A program made the position numbers and the translations under genes. The notes beneath the pieces were generated by a model. That model worked only from the letters and a program-made list of their open reading frames with translations, made no database searches and was not told the DNA's origin. Shown piece after piece: positions 44,600 to 54,261 of a stretch of 64,000 nt of DNA (positions are counted from its first letter, which is position 1; each line of letters begins with the position of its first letter). This DNA is from Oreohelix idahoensis (lineage: Eukaryota > Mollusca > Gastropoda > Stylommatophora > Oreohelicidae): contig JAMPIV010019093.1 of assembly GCA_024509875.1 (NCBI GenBank), forward strand, positions 372,001 through 436,000. Reading direction: 5' to 3'.

Positions 44600-45656
44600 C
44601 GAGGGACGGTCAAAAAGTAATGCCTCGTAATTTTTAATTTCATTCAATAGGCAAGAAAACAGATAAAATTCACATTGAAATGTAGCCCCAAGTCTGAACT
44701 TCAAAAATTTATTTCTCAATGTAGTCTCCGTTATTTGTTCAGTTTTTGTCCATCTTCTCACAAGGGCATGTATCCCCGCACGGTAAAAATTTGTGTCCTT
44801 TTTCCTAAACCACTGGCGTACGGCGCGTTTAAGGGTCTCGGTGTCCTCAAAGTGATGTCAGCGAAGATCTTCTTTCAGTGGTCCAAACAGATGGAGGTCA
44901 GAAGGTGCAAGATCGGGACTGTAAGGGGGATGTGGTAATAATGTCCAGCCAAATTCTGCAATCGCATCAATGGTGCATTTAGCGGTGTGTGGTGTCGCAT
45001 TATCGTGCAACAGTAGTGCAGTTCTCTGATCTTTTAATGGGTAAAGTTGCCGAAGACGACCTCTAAGCTTCTTCAAAGTTTCAATGTAATGGTCTGCATT
45101 CACCGTGTTTCCCTGTTCCAAGAAGTCGAGAAGAATCACACCCTTCTCATCCCAAAACACGGAGGCCATAACTTTCCCTACAGATGGTGAACTTTTGAAC
45201 TTCTTTCTTGTCAGCGATGTTGTGTGATGCCATTCCATTGACTGCCTCTTGGATTCTGGTTAAAAAAAATGAACCCAAGTCTCATCACCTGTCACAATAT
45301 TCGTCAGCCATTGAGGATTGACCTACTTCAGCTTCGTCACAACGATGTACCCAACGTCGGACAGTGCTAACATTCACTGTTGAATCTCCATAAACATTCT
45401 TCAAACGCTCGTGGATGCGAATTGGGGTCTCGCCTTCAGCATTGAGGAATTCTATGACATAACGTTGTTTTAACCGAACGTCTTTGGCCGCCATTTTTAA
45501 ACTGTTACAGTGGTGCCACCTGTTACTGAAACAGGTTGGTAATGCTATACAGTGCAGAAGAGTGTTTGAGGAATCCTGCTAAATTTACAAATTGCACACC
45601 GATGCAGTATTTACATACATAAAAAATAGGAGGCATTACTTTTTGACCTTCCCTCG
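44600..45656 (-). mobile_element. Mariner-like element 1, 1057 bases
   Basis: The terminal inverted repeats are CGAGGGACGGTCAAAAAGTA at 44600 and, at the right, TACTTTTTGACCTTCCCTCG ending 45656; one base differs over about 28. TA flanks both ends (44598-44599 and 45657-45658). The transposase is on the - strand (45494-44858, broken). The insertion lies inside LINE-C, so it is younger than that copy. Confidence 0.95.
44858..45494 (-). pseudogene. Mariner transposase, broken in the middle
   Basis: The N-terminal part (45494-45285) starts with M-A-A-K-D-V-R-L-K-Q-R-Y-V and has a helix-turn-helix ending R-R-W-V-H-R-C-D. After a frame change the catalytic half (45238-44858) has V-F-W-D-E-K-G-V-I (first Asp), L-L-H-D-N-A-T-P-H-T-A (second Asp) and Y-S-P-D-L-A-P-S-D-L-H-L-F-G-P-L (third, the D of D34D). 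All three catalytic positions are visible. The stop and frame change near 45240-45300 make the copy inactive, and the C-terminus past L-K-E-D-L-R is decayed. Confidence 0.9.
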
Positions 45657-46449
45657 TATAATCACAGAAGATGGCATATGTGAAACAGAAATCAAGAAGA
45701 AAATAGGAATGGCCAAAGCTGCATTCAACAACACGAAGCACATACTGACATCTAAACAGTTAATTCACAAATTAAAACTGAGAATCATAAAATGTTATAT
45801 ATATTCTGCATTTCTGTATGGTGTAGAAACATGGACAATGAATAAGCAATTGGAAGAACGAATTGAGACTCTTGAGATGTGGATATATAGAAGAATGGGG
45901 TGCATCTCATGGAAAGAGAAGAAAACAAATAAGGAGGTCCTACAAACTCTAGGTATGATAGAACTAATGAGGGAGATCAAAGTTAAGTAGCTAAAATACT
46001 TTGGCCATATAAAAAGGCATAACACCTTGCAGAAGACCATAATAGAAGGGAGAGTTGAAGGCAAATGTGCAAGGAGAAGACAGCGCTATAAGTGGGACAA
46101 GATGGACAGGATAGAGTATCAGAGTGTACCACCAAGACAAGAGACAGAAGACGTTAGAGATCCATTACATCCAACCTTCGTTGTGGAGATGGCAGCTGAT
46201 GCTGATGGTATATATGTTCCTAATGAACATCATACTGGCATGTATTTTGCTTATAAACATTGGTATATGTGTTTCTAATCTGTTAATTTCTTTACTCTCT
46301 AGCTTGTTGGTGTCCTAGATCCTGTCATTTTGTGTCTATGTTCCCAATTTTGTTAACATCCATTTTCTTTATCTCTGTATTTCCTAAAATATTGGTGATA
46401 TTACTTATAATATTTGTACTATTTTCCCCTTTCCTTATATATATATCAT

Positions 46450-46838
46450 CATTATTCACTTTTTAACTCCCCAAGAAGCATAAGCCTTCAACAAACGCAT
46501 GCCAAGTCTTCCTGTCCCGTGCCGCCTGCTCAAGGTCTTTCCATGTCTTCTTCATGTCTGTCTCCAGTTCTCTTCTCCATGTGTTCCTTGGTCTCCCTCT
46601 ACCTCTCTTACCCTGGTGATTCCAGGACAAGGACTGTCTGGTAATGCAATCAGCAGGTTTCTCAATGTGTGTCCTATCCATCTTCAGCATCTTCTTTCCT
46701 CTCTTGTTCCTTTGGCACTTGTCTGGTTCTTGTCATTAATGATCATGTCATGCCACTTCAAGCCTTCCATTCTACACAAGCATCCATTTACATTTGTTTT
46801 TTTTCTCCATGTGTCAGAGCCATACTGACTTGACATTT
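46450..46838 (-). mobile_element. LINE-D fragment abutting exon 6
   Basis: The - strand matches LINE-D from CAGAGCCATACTGACTTGACATTT (right end) to the 3' end with an ATCATCATT tail at about 46445. Its truncated 5' end lies at 46838, immediately before nucleobindin coding sequence. No target duplication could be found: the exon-side sequence CTCAACCCCAG is not repeated left of the tail. Confidence 0.75.
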
Positions 46839-46869
46839 CTCAACCCCAGAACCTTTTTCTTCAAACATG
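46839..46869 (+). CDS. NUCB1: Nucleobindin-like gene, exon 6, 3' end only
   Basis: The sequence reads N-P-R-T-F-F-F-K-H plus the first base of Asp, then a G|GTAGGC donor. Nucleobindins have N-P-K-T-F-F-x-L-H-D exactly before the first EF-hand, and the phase-1 donor fits the phase of the next exon. The upstream half of the block (G-S-K ... V-W-E-E) is not found; LINE-D sequence takes its place. Either the insertion deleted it, or an acceptor at 46849 splits it from an exon I failed to find. Confidence 0.72.
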
Positions 46870-48316
46870 GTAGGCTATTTTGTTAATAATGGTAAACATA
46901 TGCGATAGAACTTTCCAGAGTTTTTATGCAAAAAAATCTGTATTTATAACATTTTGTTTACTGACCCTGTTTTTTGCATTTAGTTTCAGTTTTAGACTCT
47001 AAACTTAAGACTGAACTGATGGTGCATGCACTGCATTAGGCTTATCAGTATTGTATTGTTGTTATATGAAGTGTAAAGCATTCTACTGTAAATAGGAGCA
47101 CTGCTCCATTGGGCACGTTGTACAAGGCGACAAATATGAAGTTGTGAATGAGGCTGGCAACCTCATCATGTCAAACAAATCATTATGTAAACCACTGCTG
47201 TATATTCTTTATTCTGTATAACCACCTTTATATATTCATAGCCTTCCATTTCCTTTATACATAGTCATAGAGTTCTCATAGCGAACTGGCAAATCATGCC
47301 TCTACAAAACATTCCTGGAAACAAGAATCTATCTTAGGCATAATGTATTCAAAGTCAGATACTTACAAGAGAGCATAATCGCTGATCTCCTATAGAAATA
47401 AACTAACTGTAAACTACAGAATCAATATCTATCTTCCGATAGATTAACACTTGCTTGAGGTAGCTGGACATATGTATATACTCATAAGAGCCAGTCTGTA
47501 AAACCACAGACATACAACCTGTCCGCACAGCTGCTCGAAACTTCTCAGCACACACTCTCACTAACTAATCACCAACTAACTAATGACCTTTGGTCATCTC
47601 AGCGTGGTGTGTTTCCTTGCCACTCTCTGATTCGTTAACCCAAATCTTTTGGATTAAATTTATTGGTCAATCTTCGCTGTTCTCGAACATTCTATTTACG
47701 TCTCTAGATGATCACTCACTTTTAGTAAACGTGAGCTGTTACTTTGAACTGTTGTCAGTAGCAATTTATTATTATTTTCATTCATTATTTTTGTCTTTGT
47801 GAGCTGTCCTAACTGTTTATCTTGTTCTAACAGTAGCACAAATAATGCTAGTGTAGGTCTCTCGGTGACATAGTTACTAGGGGGGGTCTCTGAAGAGACA
47901 AGAGTCAGAAAAGGACTACTGCACCTTCAACGTGTCACACAAAATGACTAATATGAGGTTGATCATGAGGCTGGCAACCTCATCATGTAAAACAAATTGC
48001 CCCAGAAACCACCACTGCAAGAGCATGTGACTGCTTGGTGCTGCAGATATTTCCTGCAAGGGGGTGCCAGAAGCAGGGGTGGCTCTCTGCTCCATAAGGA
48101 GCAAAACGGAAAAAATCATCATTAATGTTTTATGTACCAGATGTTAAAACTTTAACAGCAGTTTAAAACAAAAAGAAATTAGATTCTTTGAAAGTACACA
48201 TGAGGGACATTAACTTTTCACATGTGGTTTGTAAGACATTACAGACAGGTGTAGTTAGTTATATGTTTGTAACAAGTATAACATTTCCAGAATAATTATT
48301 TAAAAAATCTTTCCAG
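46870..48316. other. Intron 6
   Basis: No gene recognised. The motif GAGGCTGGCAACCTCATCAT, a small palindrome with flanks, occurs at 47150 and 47967 (and, changed, at 58465), so a degenerate dispersed repeat is likely at 47095-47190 and 47930-48060. A short perfect GGGGGG run is at 47881. Confidence 0.4.
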
Positions 48317-48375
48317 ATTTGAACGGTGATATGGAGTGGAACGTTGAGGAAGTGGATGCTGTATTACAGTTAGAG
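48317..48375 (+). CDS. NUCB1: Nucleobindin-like gene, exon 7 (first EF-hand)
   Basis: The acceptor is ATCTTTCCAG at 48316 and the donor GAG|GTAGAT at 48375. With the G from exon 6 it gives D-L-N-G-D-M-E-W-N-V-E-E-V-D-A-V-L-Q-L-E, the first EF-hand. The calcium ligands at loop positions 1, 3, 5 and 12 (D, N, D, E) are in place. Position 6, normally Gly, is Met, and position 8, normally a branched hydrophobic, is Trp, so calcium affinity may be lower than usual. The human loop is D-V-N-S-D-G-F-L-D-E-Q-E. Confidence 0.9.
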
Positions 48376-48501
48376 GTAGATCTTGTTGATTGTCATTTAA
48401 AATGTATCATTGCTATTGAACATTACTTATTTTAAATGTTCTTTGGTTGTTTTTTTTGTTTTTTTGTTTTTTGTTCATATGATCTCATTATGTTACATGA
48501 T

Positions 48502-48839
48502 CACCCGTGTGTTGCCGGGGCCCGAAAGGGGAGCAAAGAATAGTAACACTGCACCCTACCACGCATGTCGTAAAAAGCGACTAAGGAGGGTTTGGGCATG
48601 GGGCTGTTTACCCCATCCCGTAAAAACTTCGCACAGTGGGCTGATCACCTGCTTGCCAACCAATCTGATTATGGAAACAGCGATAGATTGTTTGGTCTGT
48701 TTTTGTTCCACAAAGACGCCACTAGGCGTGGTGGAAACAGCGATAGATTGATCAATTTGTTGTTGCCCTAAGACGCCACTAGGCGTACTGGCCACATACT
48801 GCTTTGCCGGTTGGTGGCTAAGGATGAAAGAAGAAGAAG
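48502..48839 (+). mobile_element. SINE-4 copy with RTE-A-type 3' tail
   Basis: It is bounded by the 12-base duplication ATGTTACATGAT at 48490-48501 and 48840-48851. At 338 bases it is nearly identical to 2058-2394 on the other strand. It starts CACCCGTGTGTTGCCGGGGC and ends GATGAAAGAAGAAGAAG. The internal tandem duplication with AGACGCCACTAGGCGT is present. It sits in intron 7, 126 bases past the EF-hand exon. Confidence 0.88.
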
Positions 48840-48937
48840 ATGTTACATGATAGTCATATGTTTGTAACCGCATTTATTTTGCAGTAGTTCAGTAACCTCT
48901 TCTGTATTGGTTCCAACTTGACTGTAAACCACCAAAT

Positions 48938-49978
48938 GATAATAGTCAAGTTTGAGATAGGTAAAGTGAGTGTGATTGTGTACTGGCAAAGTCGTTCACA
49001 CAACACGGGCGCACACGGGAGTCATCGAGTATGGAACGACTGATGATATTTAATAATAGTTTATTAACTCACAGCACATCATCACGTAGACTTAGACGAA
49101 TACAGGTACATCGAATCATATAATTTCCACACTGCATTAAATATATATAATACGGCCTGTCCACATCCTGGCCTATAATAATCTTCATATGGCCTAAACA
49201 GTACTCTATTACTCAATAAAGCCTGCACATACGGCAGCTATAATAATCTTCATATGGCCTAAACAATACTCCATTACACAATAAAGCCTGCTCACCCGGC
49301 AGCTATAATAATCTTCATATGGCCTAAACAGTACTCCATTACACAATAAAGCCTGCTCACACGGCAGCTATAATAATCTTCATAAGGCCTAAACAATACT
49401 CCATTACACAATAAAGCCTGCTCACCTGGCAGCTATAATAATCTTCATATGGCCTAAACAGTACTCCATTACACAATAAAGCCTGCTCACCCGGCAGCTA
49501 TAATAATCTTCATAAGGCCTAATAAATCTTTACTGCAGTTTATCACATAGGCTGTACACACAGTGAAATATATAAGTCGACATTTTCTTAAGCACTACGT
49601 AGGCATACACTATCCAAACACAGGGACTCGACCTACACGGTCCACGCCCAAAAACCCAACTCCTCTAATGACACACTAGTCCCGCCAAAAAACCCCGTCA
49701 CGAGACTCGGCTGTTTTGAACACCGCTCTCAATAATACATGCAGACTAGCTGCGAGCTATTCACATGGCTCAAAACAGTACAGAATAAATACATCTCTAC
49801 ATTTGAGATTAAACAGCGTTCACATGCTTATCTGTACTCTGCCACTCCAAAAATAGGAAAAGATAATTCTATCATAAAGTCAAACATGGATCCGCTTAAT
49901 CAAGCATTGCAACTCGAAATTTAACTTGTCCAAAAAATTCTAAAGATTACTTCCCTTCCATAAAATCCACTTGCAACA
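48938..49978 (-). mobile_element. LTR related to the gag-only element, with 65-base tandem repeats
   Basis: The + strand order of blocks follows the LTR at 22833-24165: GTGAGTGTG, ...GATGATATTTAATAATAGTTTATTA, CATCACGTAGA...TAGACGAATACAG, ...TACGGCC...CACATCCTGGCCTA, a tandem array, then CACTCC...CGAGACTCGGCTGTT. Its tandem unit is 65 bases (CACGGCAGCTATAATAATCT) against 70. The right end ...CTTGCAACA gives TG at the coding-strand 5' end. The left end is unclear (near 48938) and no target duplication was found, so a solo LTR or a truncated element are both possible. Confidence 0.75.
49170..49515. repeat. 65-base tandem repeat in the LTR
   Basis: Five to six units of 65 bases, judged from the spacing of CGGCAGCTATAATAATC. 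Each has an AATAAAGCCTGC motif. It occupies the same place in the LTR as the 70-base array at 23070-23790. Confidence 0.9.
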
Positions 49979-50159
49979 ATGTTCTTTTTATATTTTCTCA
50001 TATTCATTTTTCATCCTGTGTGTTCCGTTTTTGGCCATTGTATCTGTGGTTCCTAAATCTAATCTTTGATCATTTTATGTACGGTGATAGCATCTATAGA
50101 TTTGTAAAAGAAAAAAACGAGGGAAAGTATCTCACAAAACGTGACATTAATAACCAAAA

Positions 50160-50656
50160 TCAGGGATCAGCAACCAGTTGATCTTGATCTACCAATAGAT
50201 CTCAGGGTATCATCTGGTAGATTTGTGGGGGGGGGGGGGGGGGGGGGGGTTATTTAACTTACACAAGTTTTGGACTTGTCATCTCTCACCGGCACTTAAC
50301 AGCTGGTGTCATTAGGTTTAAAAATAATTTCACCACATTCCCCAGGAGAACCCACAAGCTAGCTGACTAAATATTACTTTCTTCATGAACTGCATGAGAT
50401 AGGAATGTGACCTTTACGTGGAAGTGAAGTTAAGATTTGGTCAGATATTTAGTTTTAATCTTCCACTGCTATGGTGACGGAATATCAGGAAGCAGATTGT
50501 CCGGCAGCGATAATTGTAACATATAGGTCGCACTTACCATATTCCAAACACTATGAAGCCCGACAACAGACATGGTTTTATGAAGGTAGATCTGAAGAGA
50601 GCTCAGAGTTTCTAAGGTAGATCTCCACAAGTCCTAGGTTGCCTACCGTTGTCCTA
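50160..50656. mobile_element. Possible decayed hAT-like repeat
   Basis: The left end CAGGGATCAGCAACC and the right end GGTTGCCTACCGTTGTCCTA form a degenerate inverted pair like hAT termini (CAGGGGTxGGCAACC). An 8-base target duplication is not evident. A G-run of about 24 lies at 50227-50250. Confidence 0.35.
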
Positions 50657-50929
50657 AATGGATAGTTGGGATCCTGTTTAGTTCCTCTCTTTTTGCCTAG
50701 CTTGTGCGTGGCTCCATTAGTGCCGCTGTGTCAATGCACGTTAAAACATGAAAAATTAAGTTGTACCTGGAATGGGAGCTGCTTGCAAAGTTGCAGCTCT
50801 CTGTGATGAGTGGAACATAGAGATTTTGAGCATCAAAGATTTGAAACACAACAAACATATAAACCTCATTTTGAGTTAAATAAAAGTGGGTTAAAAAAAA
50901 AAAAACCAGATTGACCATCATACAACAAC

Positions 50930-51250
50930 AATTTTACCCTTCAACCTCCTAAGAAGCATAAGCCTTCAACATATTCATGCCAAGCCTTCCTGTCCTGTGC
51001 CGTCTGTTCATGGTATTTCCAGGTCTTCTTTGTCCATTTCATGTCTGTCTCTCTGTTTTTTTCAATCTCCCTTCTACCTTTCTTTACCTGGGTATTCCAG
51101 GACAAGAATTGCCATGTAATGCTACCCACAACGTGTGTCCTATCCAATGTCTTGTTCCAGGGGATCTTGTCATCAGTTCCACATTGGTAATCTTGTCATA
51201 ACATTTCAGTCCTTCTATCCAATACAAGCATCCATTTATGAGATTCTAAC
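50930..51250 (-). mobile_element. LINE-D 3' fragment
   Basis: The - strand matches the LINE-D 3' end: CTTATGCTTCTTAGGAGGTT at the 3' side and the block with GGAATACCCAGG upstream. It is 5'-truncated near 51250. Confidence 0.65.
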
Positions 51251-51530
51251 TTCTGGGTTAAGATCATGATCAAAATAGATTTAAAAATAGTGTTTCAAAC
51301 TCAAAAACATCACAATCCTGTGGTGATTAAAATAATTATCAAGCTAACAAATACAGAAAGCAAGAAAAATAAGGAGCTTCAGATATAAATATCAGCACTG
51401 AGGCAGCTAAACATAAATATTTTATAGAAGTCAAAAATTAATATAAAAATTTACTGACAAGAAGCATGGAACAAAACAGAAATAGAACTCAAAATAGAAA
51501 GCGGACAAAATAAGACTGTGTAAGAATAAA
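51251..51530. other. Intron 7 sequence between LINE-D and the minisatellite
   Basis: A-rich, non-coding. A decayed LINE origin is possible but no motif supports it. Confidence 0.35.
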
Positions 51531-51532
51531 CC

Positions 51533-52045
51533 TACAATCAGCAAGACCAGAATAAGCGTACAATCAGCAAGACCAGAATAAGCATACAATCAGCAAGACA
51601 AGAATAAGCGTACAATCAGCAAGACCAGAATAAGCGTACAATCAGCAAGACCAGAATAAGCGTACAATCAGCAAGACGAGAATAAGCGTACAATCAGCAA
51701 GACCAGAATAAGTGTACAATCAGCAAGACCAGAATAAGCGTACAATCAGCAAGACCAGAATAAGTGTACAATCAGCAAGACCAGAATAAGCGTACAATCA
51801 GCAAGACCAGAATAAGCGTACAATCAGCAAGACCAGAATAAGTGCACAATCAGCAAGACCAGAATAAGCGTACAATCAGCAAGACCAGAATAAGCGTACA
51901 ATCAGCAAGACCAGAATAAGTGTACAATCAGCAAGACCAGAATAAGCGTACAATCAGCAATACCAGAATAAGCGTACAATCAGCAAGACCAGAATAAGCG
52001 TACAATCAGCAAGACCAGAATAAGCATACAATCAGCAAGACCAAA
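51533..52045. repeat. 26-base minisatellite, about 19 units
   Basis: The unit is TACAATCAGCAAGACCAGAA plus TAAGCG. About 19 to 20 tandem units differ by single bases (GCGTACA, GTGTACA, GCATACA, AAGACAAG). The array starts after CTACAATCAG and ends before CAAAGAACACAC. Confidence 0.95.
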
Positions 52046-52329
52046 GAACACACAGAGGATAGAGCTAGAGACAGACATAAAGGGGATAAAGATCTCTGAA
52101 AGAATTTTCAATGTTTTATTTCTTAAAAATCTCCTGAAGAAAAATGTCAAATACTTTATCTGAAACAGTTACATTAACCCCCCAAAAAATTATCAATACA
52201 ATCTTCTTCTTGTTCACTCCCAAACAATACAGAAACCACAAAGTTATCACATGCTGAATATGTAATAATGGTTTGCTCAGTTAATGTCTTTAAAGATGGT
52301 TGGGTAATACAGAGAATTAGCTACTGAAT

Positions 52330-52620
52330 TGTTGAGAAAGTATTTTATGCAAGAAACCTTTTCATTGGAAGTAAGAATAAGAGTTCTTCATTGTTGTATA
52401 AAGCCAATCCTGACATATGGAAGAGAGTCATGGGCAGTTAGCCACAAAGATGTAGTTGTATAGAAGAGTGTTAAGAATACCATAGACAGCTAAACAAAGT
52501 AATGAGGATGTTTTGAAAGAAGCCAGTACACAGGGAAAGCTTATTACTCTTGTTAGAGGGAAGCAATAAACTTTCATTGGGCATGTTATGTTAAGGGCAT
52601 GCACTACAGTGAAAACTAAC
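52330..52620 (+). pseudogene. Decayed LINE C-terminal fragment
   Basis: In broken frames the + strand shows L-H-C-C-I-K-P-I-L-T-Y-G-R-E-S-W-A-V and further on remains of the ...F-x-G-H-V block. This is the end of an RTE-like pol. The family is unclear. Confidence 0.5.
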
Positions 52621-52859
52621 TTTTGTTCTAATAATTTTGTCACACTTTTTATATACTCAAAGGACTTCTTGTGTAGACATTTCTAAACAACAGCGAACGA
52701 GAAGAAGAAGAAGAAGAAGATATACTCAAAGGACACAGTGTAGTCCATGAGCCAAATTCTACAGTTTATTTTGTTAAAGAACATGTGGTTACCATGGTAA
52801 CCAAAAAAAAACATCCGCCATATTGGATTTTTATCCAATTTTCAAGAGACCATATCATA

Positions 52860-53878
52860 CGAGGGGGAGTCAAAAAAATAACTTTAATATGGCAATAAAA
52901 AGTCAAGATCACGTAGTAGACGGTTGTACTACAGATATGTTATGCCCTCCCGCTGGAGGTACCAGTGCGCGCAGGCCTGTCGTCCTGATGGGAAGTATGA
53001 CATCAGCAAACCATAGCCAAGATGTCCGCCCCCTTGGGAGCATGCGTGAGAGAAGAGCAGCGTGCAGTTATCCGTTTTTTTTGGTAGTGAGGGTGAGAAA
53101 CTAGCAGACATTCATCGGAGGATGAAGAGGCAGCATGGGGATGCTTGTGTGTCGCTTCAACAGGTTTATGAGTGGAACAGGAAGTTTAAAAGTGGGATGT
53201 CAACTGTGACTGATGCAGCTCACTCTGGCCTGCCTCACACTGCGACTACGCCTGACGCTATCGCTGCAGTGGAACGAGTGGTACGGGAAAACCCGGCAGG
53301 TAACAATCGACGAGGTGGCTGGAAAATTGAAGATCAGTCATGGCTCAGCGCACCACATCATTCACGATGTATTGCAGTACCACAAAGTCTCCGCTAGGTG
53401 GGTACCAAAGCAACTCACCCCCGAACTGAAAGAACGTCGTGTGGGTGTTTGTGAAACACTGTTACGACATTATAAAGCTGAAGGAGATGGCTTTCTACAC
53501 CGTATAGTCATTAGTAATTAGTGATGAATGCTGGGTCCACTACTTCCAGCCAGAGACTAAGAAGTTCCGTACAACACGGTTGGCTGGCATTCACCGGACC
53601 TCGCAGCATGTGATTATCATGTGTTTGGACCCCTCAAGGAGGCACTCGGTGGCAAGAAGTTCAGTACGGACGATGAGGTGAAAGAGGCGCTGCATACGCG
53701 GCTACGCAGTCAGTCAGAAAAGTTTTTTTCTCGCAGAATCCAGGCATTAGTGAAGCTCTGGCACACCTGCATTGAACGTGGTGGGGACTATGTTGAAAAG
53801 TGATTAAGTGCTTTCATTCCTATTTATGCATATTCTGTTAATAAAAAAATATTAAGGTTACTTTTTGACTCTTCCTCG
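52860..53878 (+). mobile_element. Mariner-like element 2, 1019 bases
   Basis: The inverted repeats are CGAGGGGGAGTCAAAAAAAT at 52860 and ATTAAGGTTACTTTTTGACTCTTCCTCG ending 53878. TA flanks both (52858-52859, 53879-53880). The transposase is on the + strand and broken. Its ends resemble mariner 1 (CGAGGG...GTCAAAAA) but the transposases differ, so these are two families. Confidence 0.92.
53059..53803 (+). pseudogene. Mariner transposase 2, frameshifted with deleted catalytic core
   Basis: The N-terminal DNA-binding half reads A-D-I-H-R-R-M-K-R-Q-H-G-D-A-C-V-S and V-Y-E-W-N-R-K-F-K-S-G (53099-53190), followed by a second helix-turn-helix in a shifted frame. Around 53520-53590 the sequence S-D-E-C-W-V-H-Y-F-Q-P-E-T-K marks the first catalytic region. 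The second catalytic Asp block (H-D-N-A-x-P-H) is missing: the sequence jumps near 53580-53600 to D-L-A-A-C-D-Y-H-V-F-G-P-L-K-E-A-L. At least one deletion and several frameshifts leave a dead copy. Confidence 0.88.
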
Positions 53879-54261
53879 TATGTTTCTTATCGTCCAAAGT
53901 TTATAAAATTGCACACATATGTTGTGACTGACAATTACAAATTTTTTACACAAGCTTATTTTGATAAGTTTCAAATTCTATTTTTAATGATTTTAAAAAA
54001 AAAAAAGGCACAATATTTGTTTGAAAAAAAATATTTAAAAAAATAAAAATTACCAATATATCACAATTCTCTCATGTAAAAATAAAGATATATATATATA
54101 TATATATATATGTGTAGTACATGCATGCCAAATTTGATAATGGTCTGTTAAGTTGTTAGGTTTGTAATTTGTTGTTAATAAAAAGTTAATTTTAAGAAAA
54201 ATGCATTTTACTCACCGAGTGCCTTGTCTTGCCCAATATACTCCATTCTGGAGGGCTGAAT
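53879..54261. other. AT-rich intron sequence with an AT microsatellite
   Basis: An (AT)n run lies at about 54090-54112. The rest is poly-A/T-rich and without recognisable content. Confidence 0.5.

Larger units (their letters stand above)
44462..46260 (+). pseudogene. LINE-C 3' part, direct, split by a mariner
   Basis: The + strand begins just past the YADD box with N-I-E-K-T-K-T-M-I-I-S-K, then Y-L-Y-L-G; the mariner at 44600-45656 interrupts here. It resumes with I-T-E-D-G-I-C-E-T-E-I-K-K-K and L-Y-G-V-E-T-W-T-M-N-K, and the C-terminal block G-R-V-E-G-K-C-A-R-R-R follows. The middle of RT, including the catalytic box, is missing from both LINE-C parts. Confidence 0.85.

Noticed and set aside
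46839..46869. The N-P-R-T-F-F-F-K-H match considered as chance
   Set aside because: Rejected as chance because motif order, distance to exon 7, phase-1 donor and family position all agree; kept as a partial exon.
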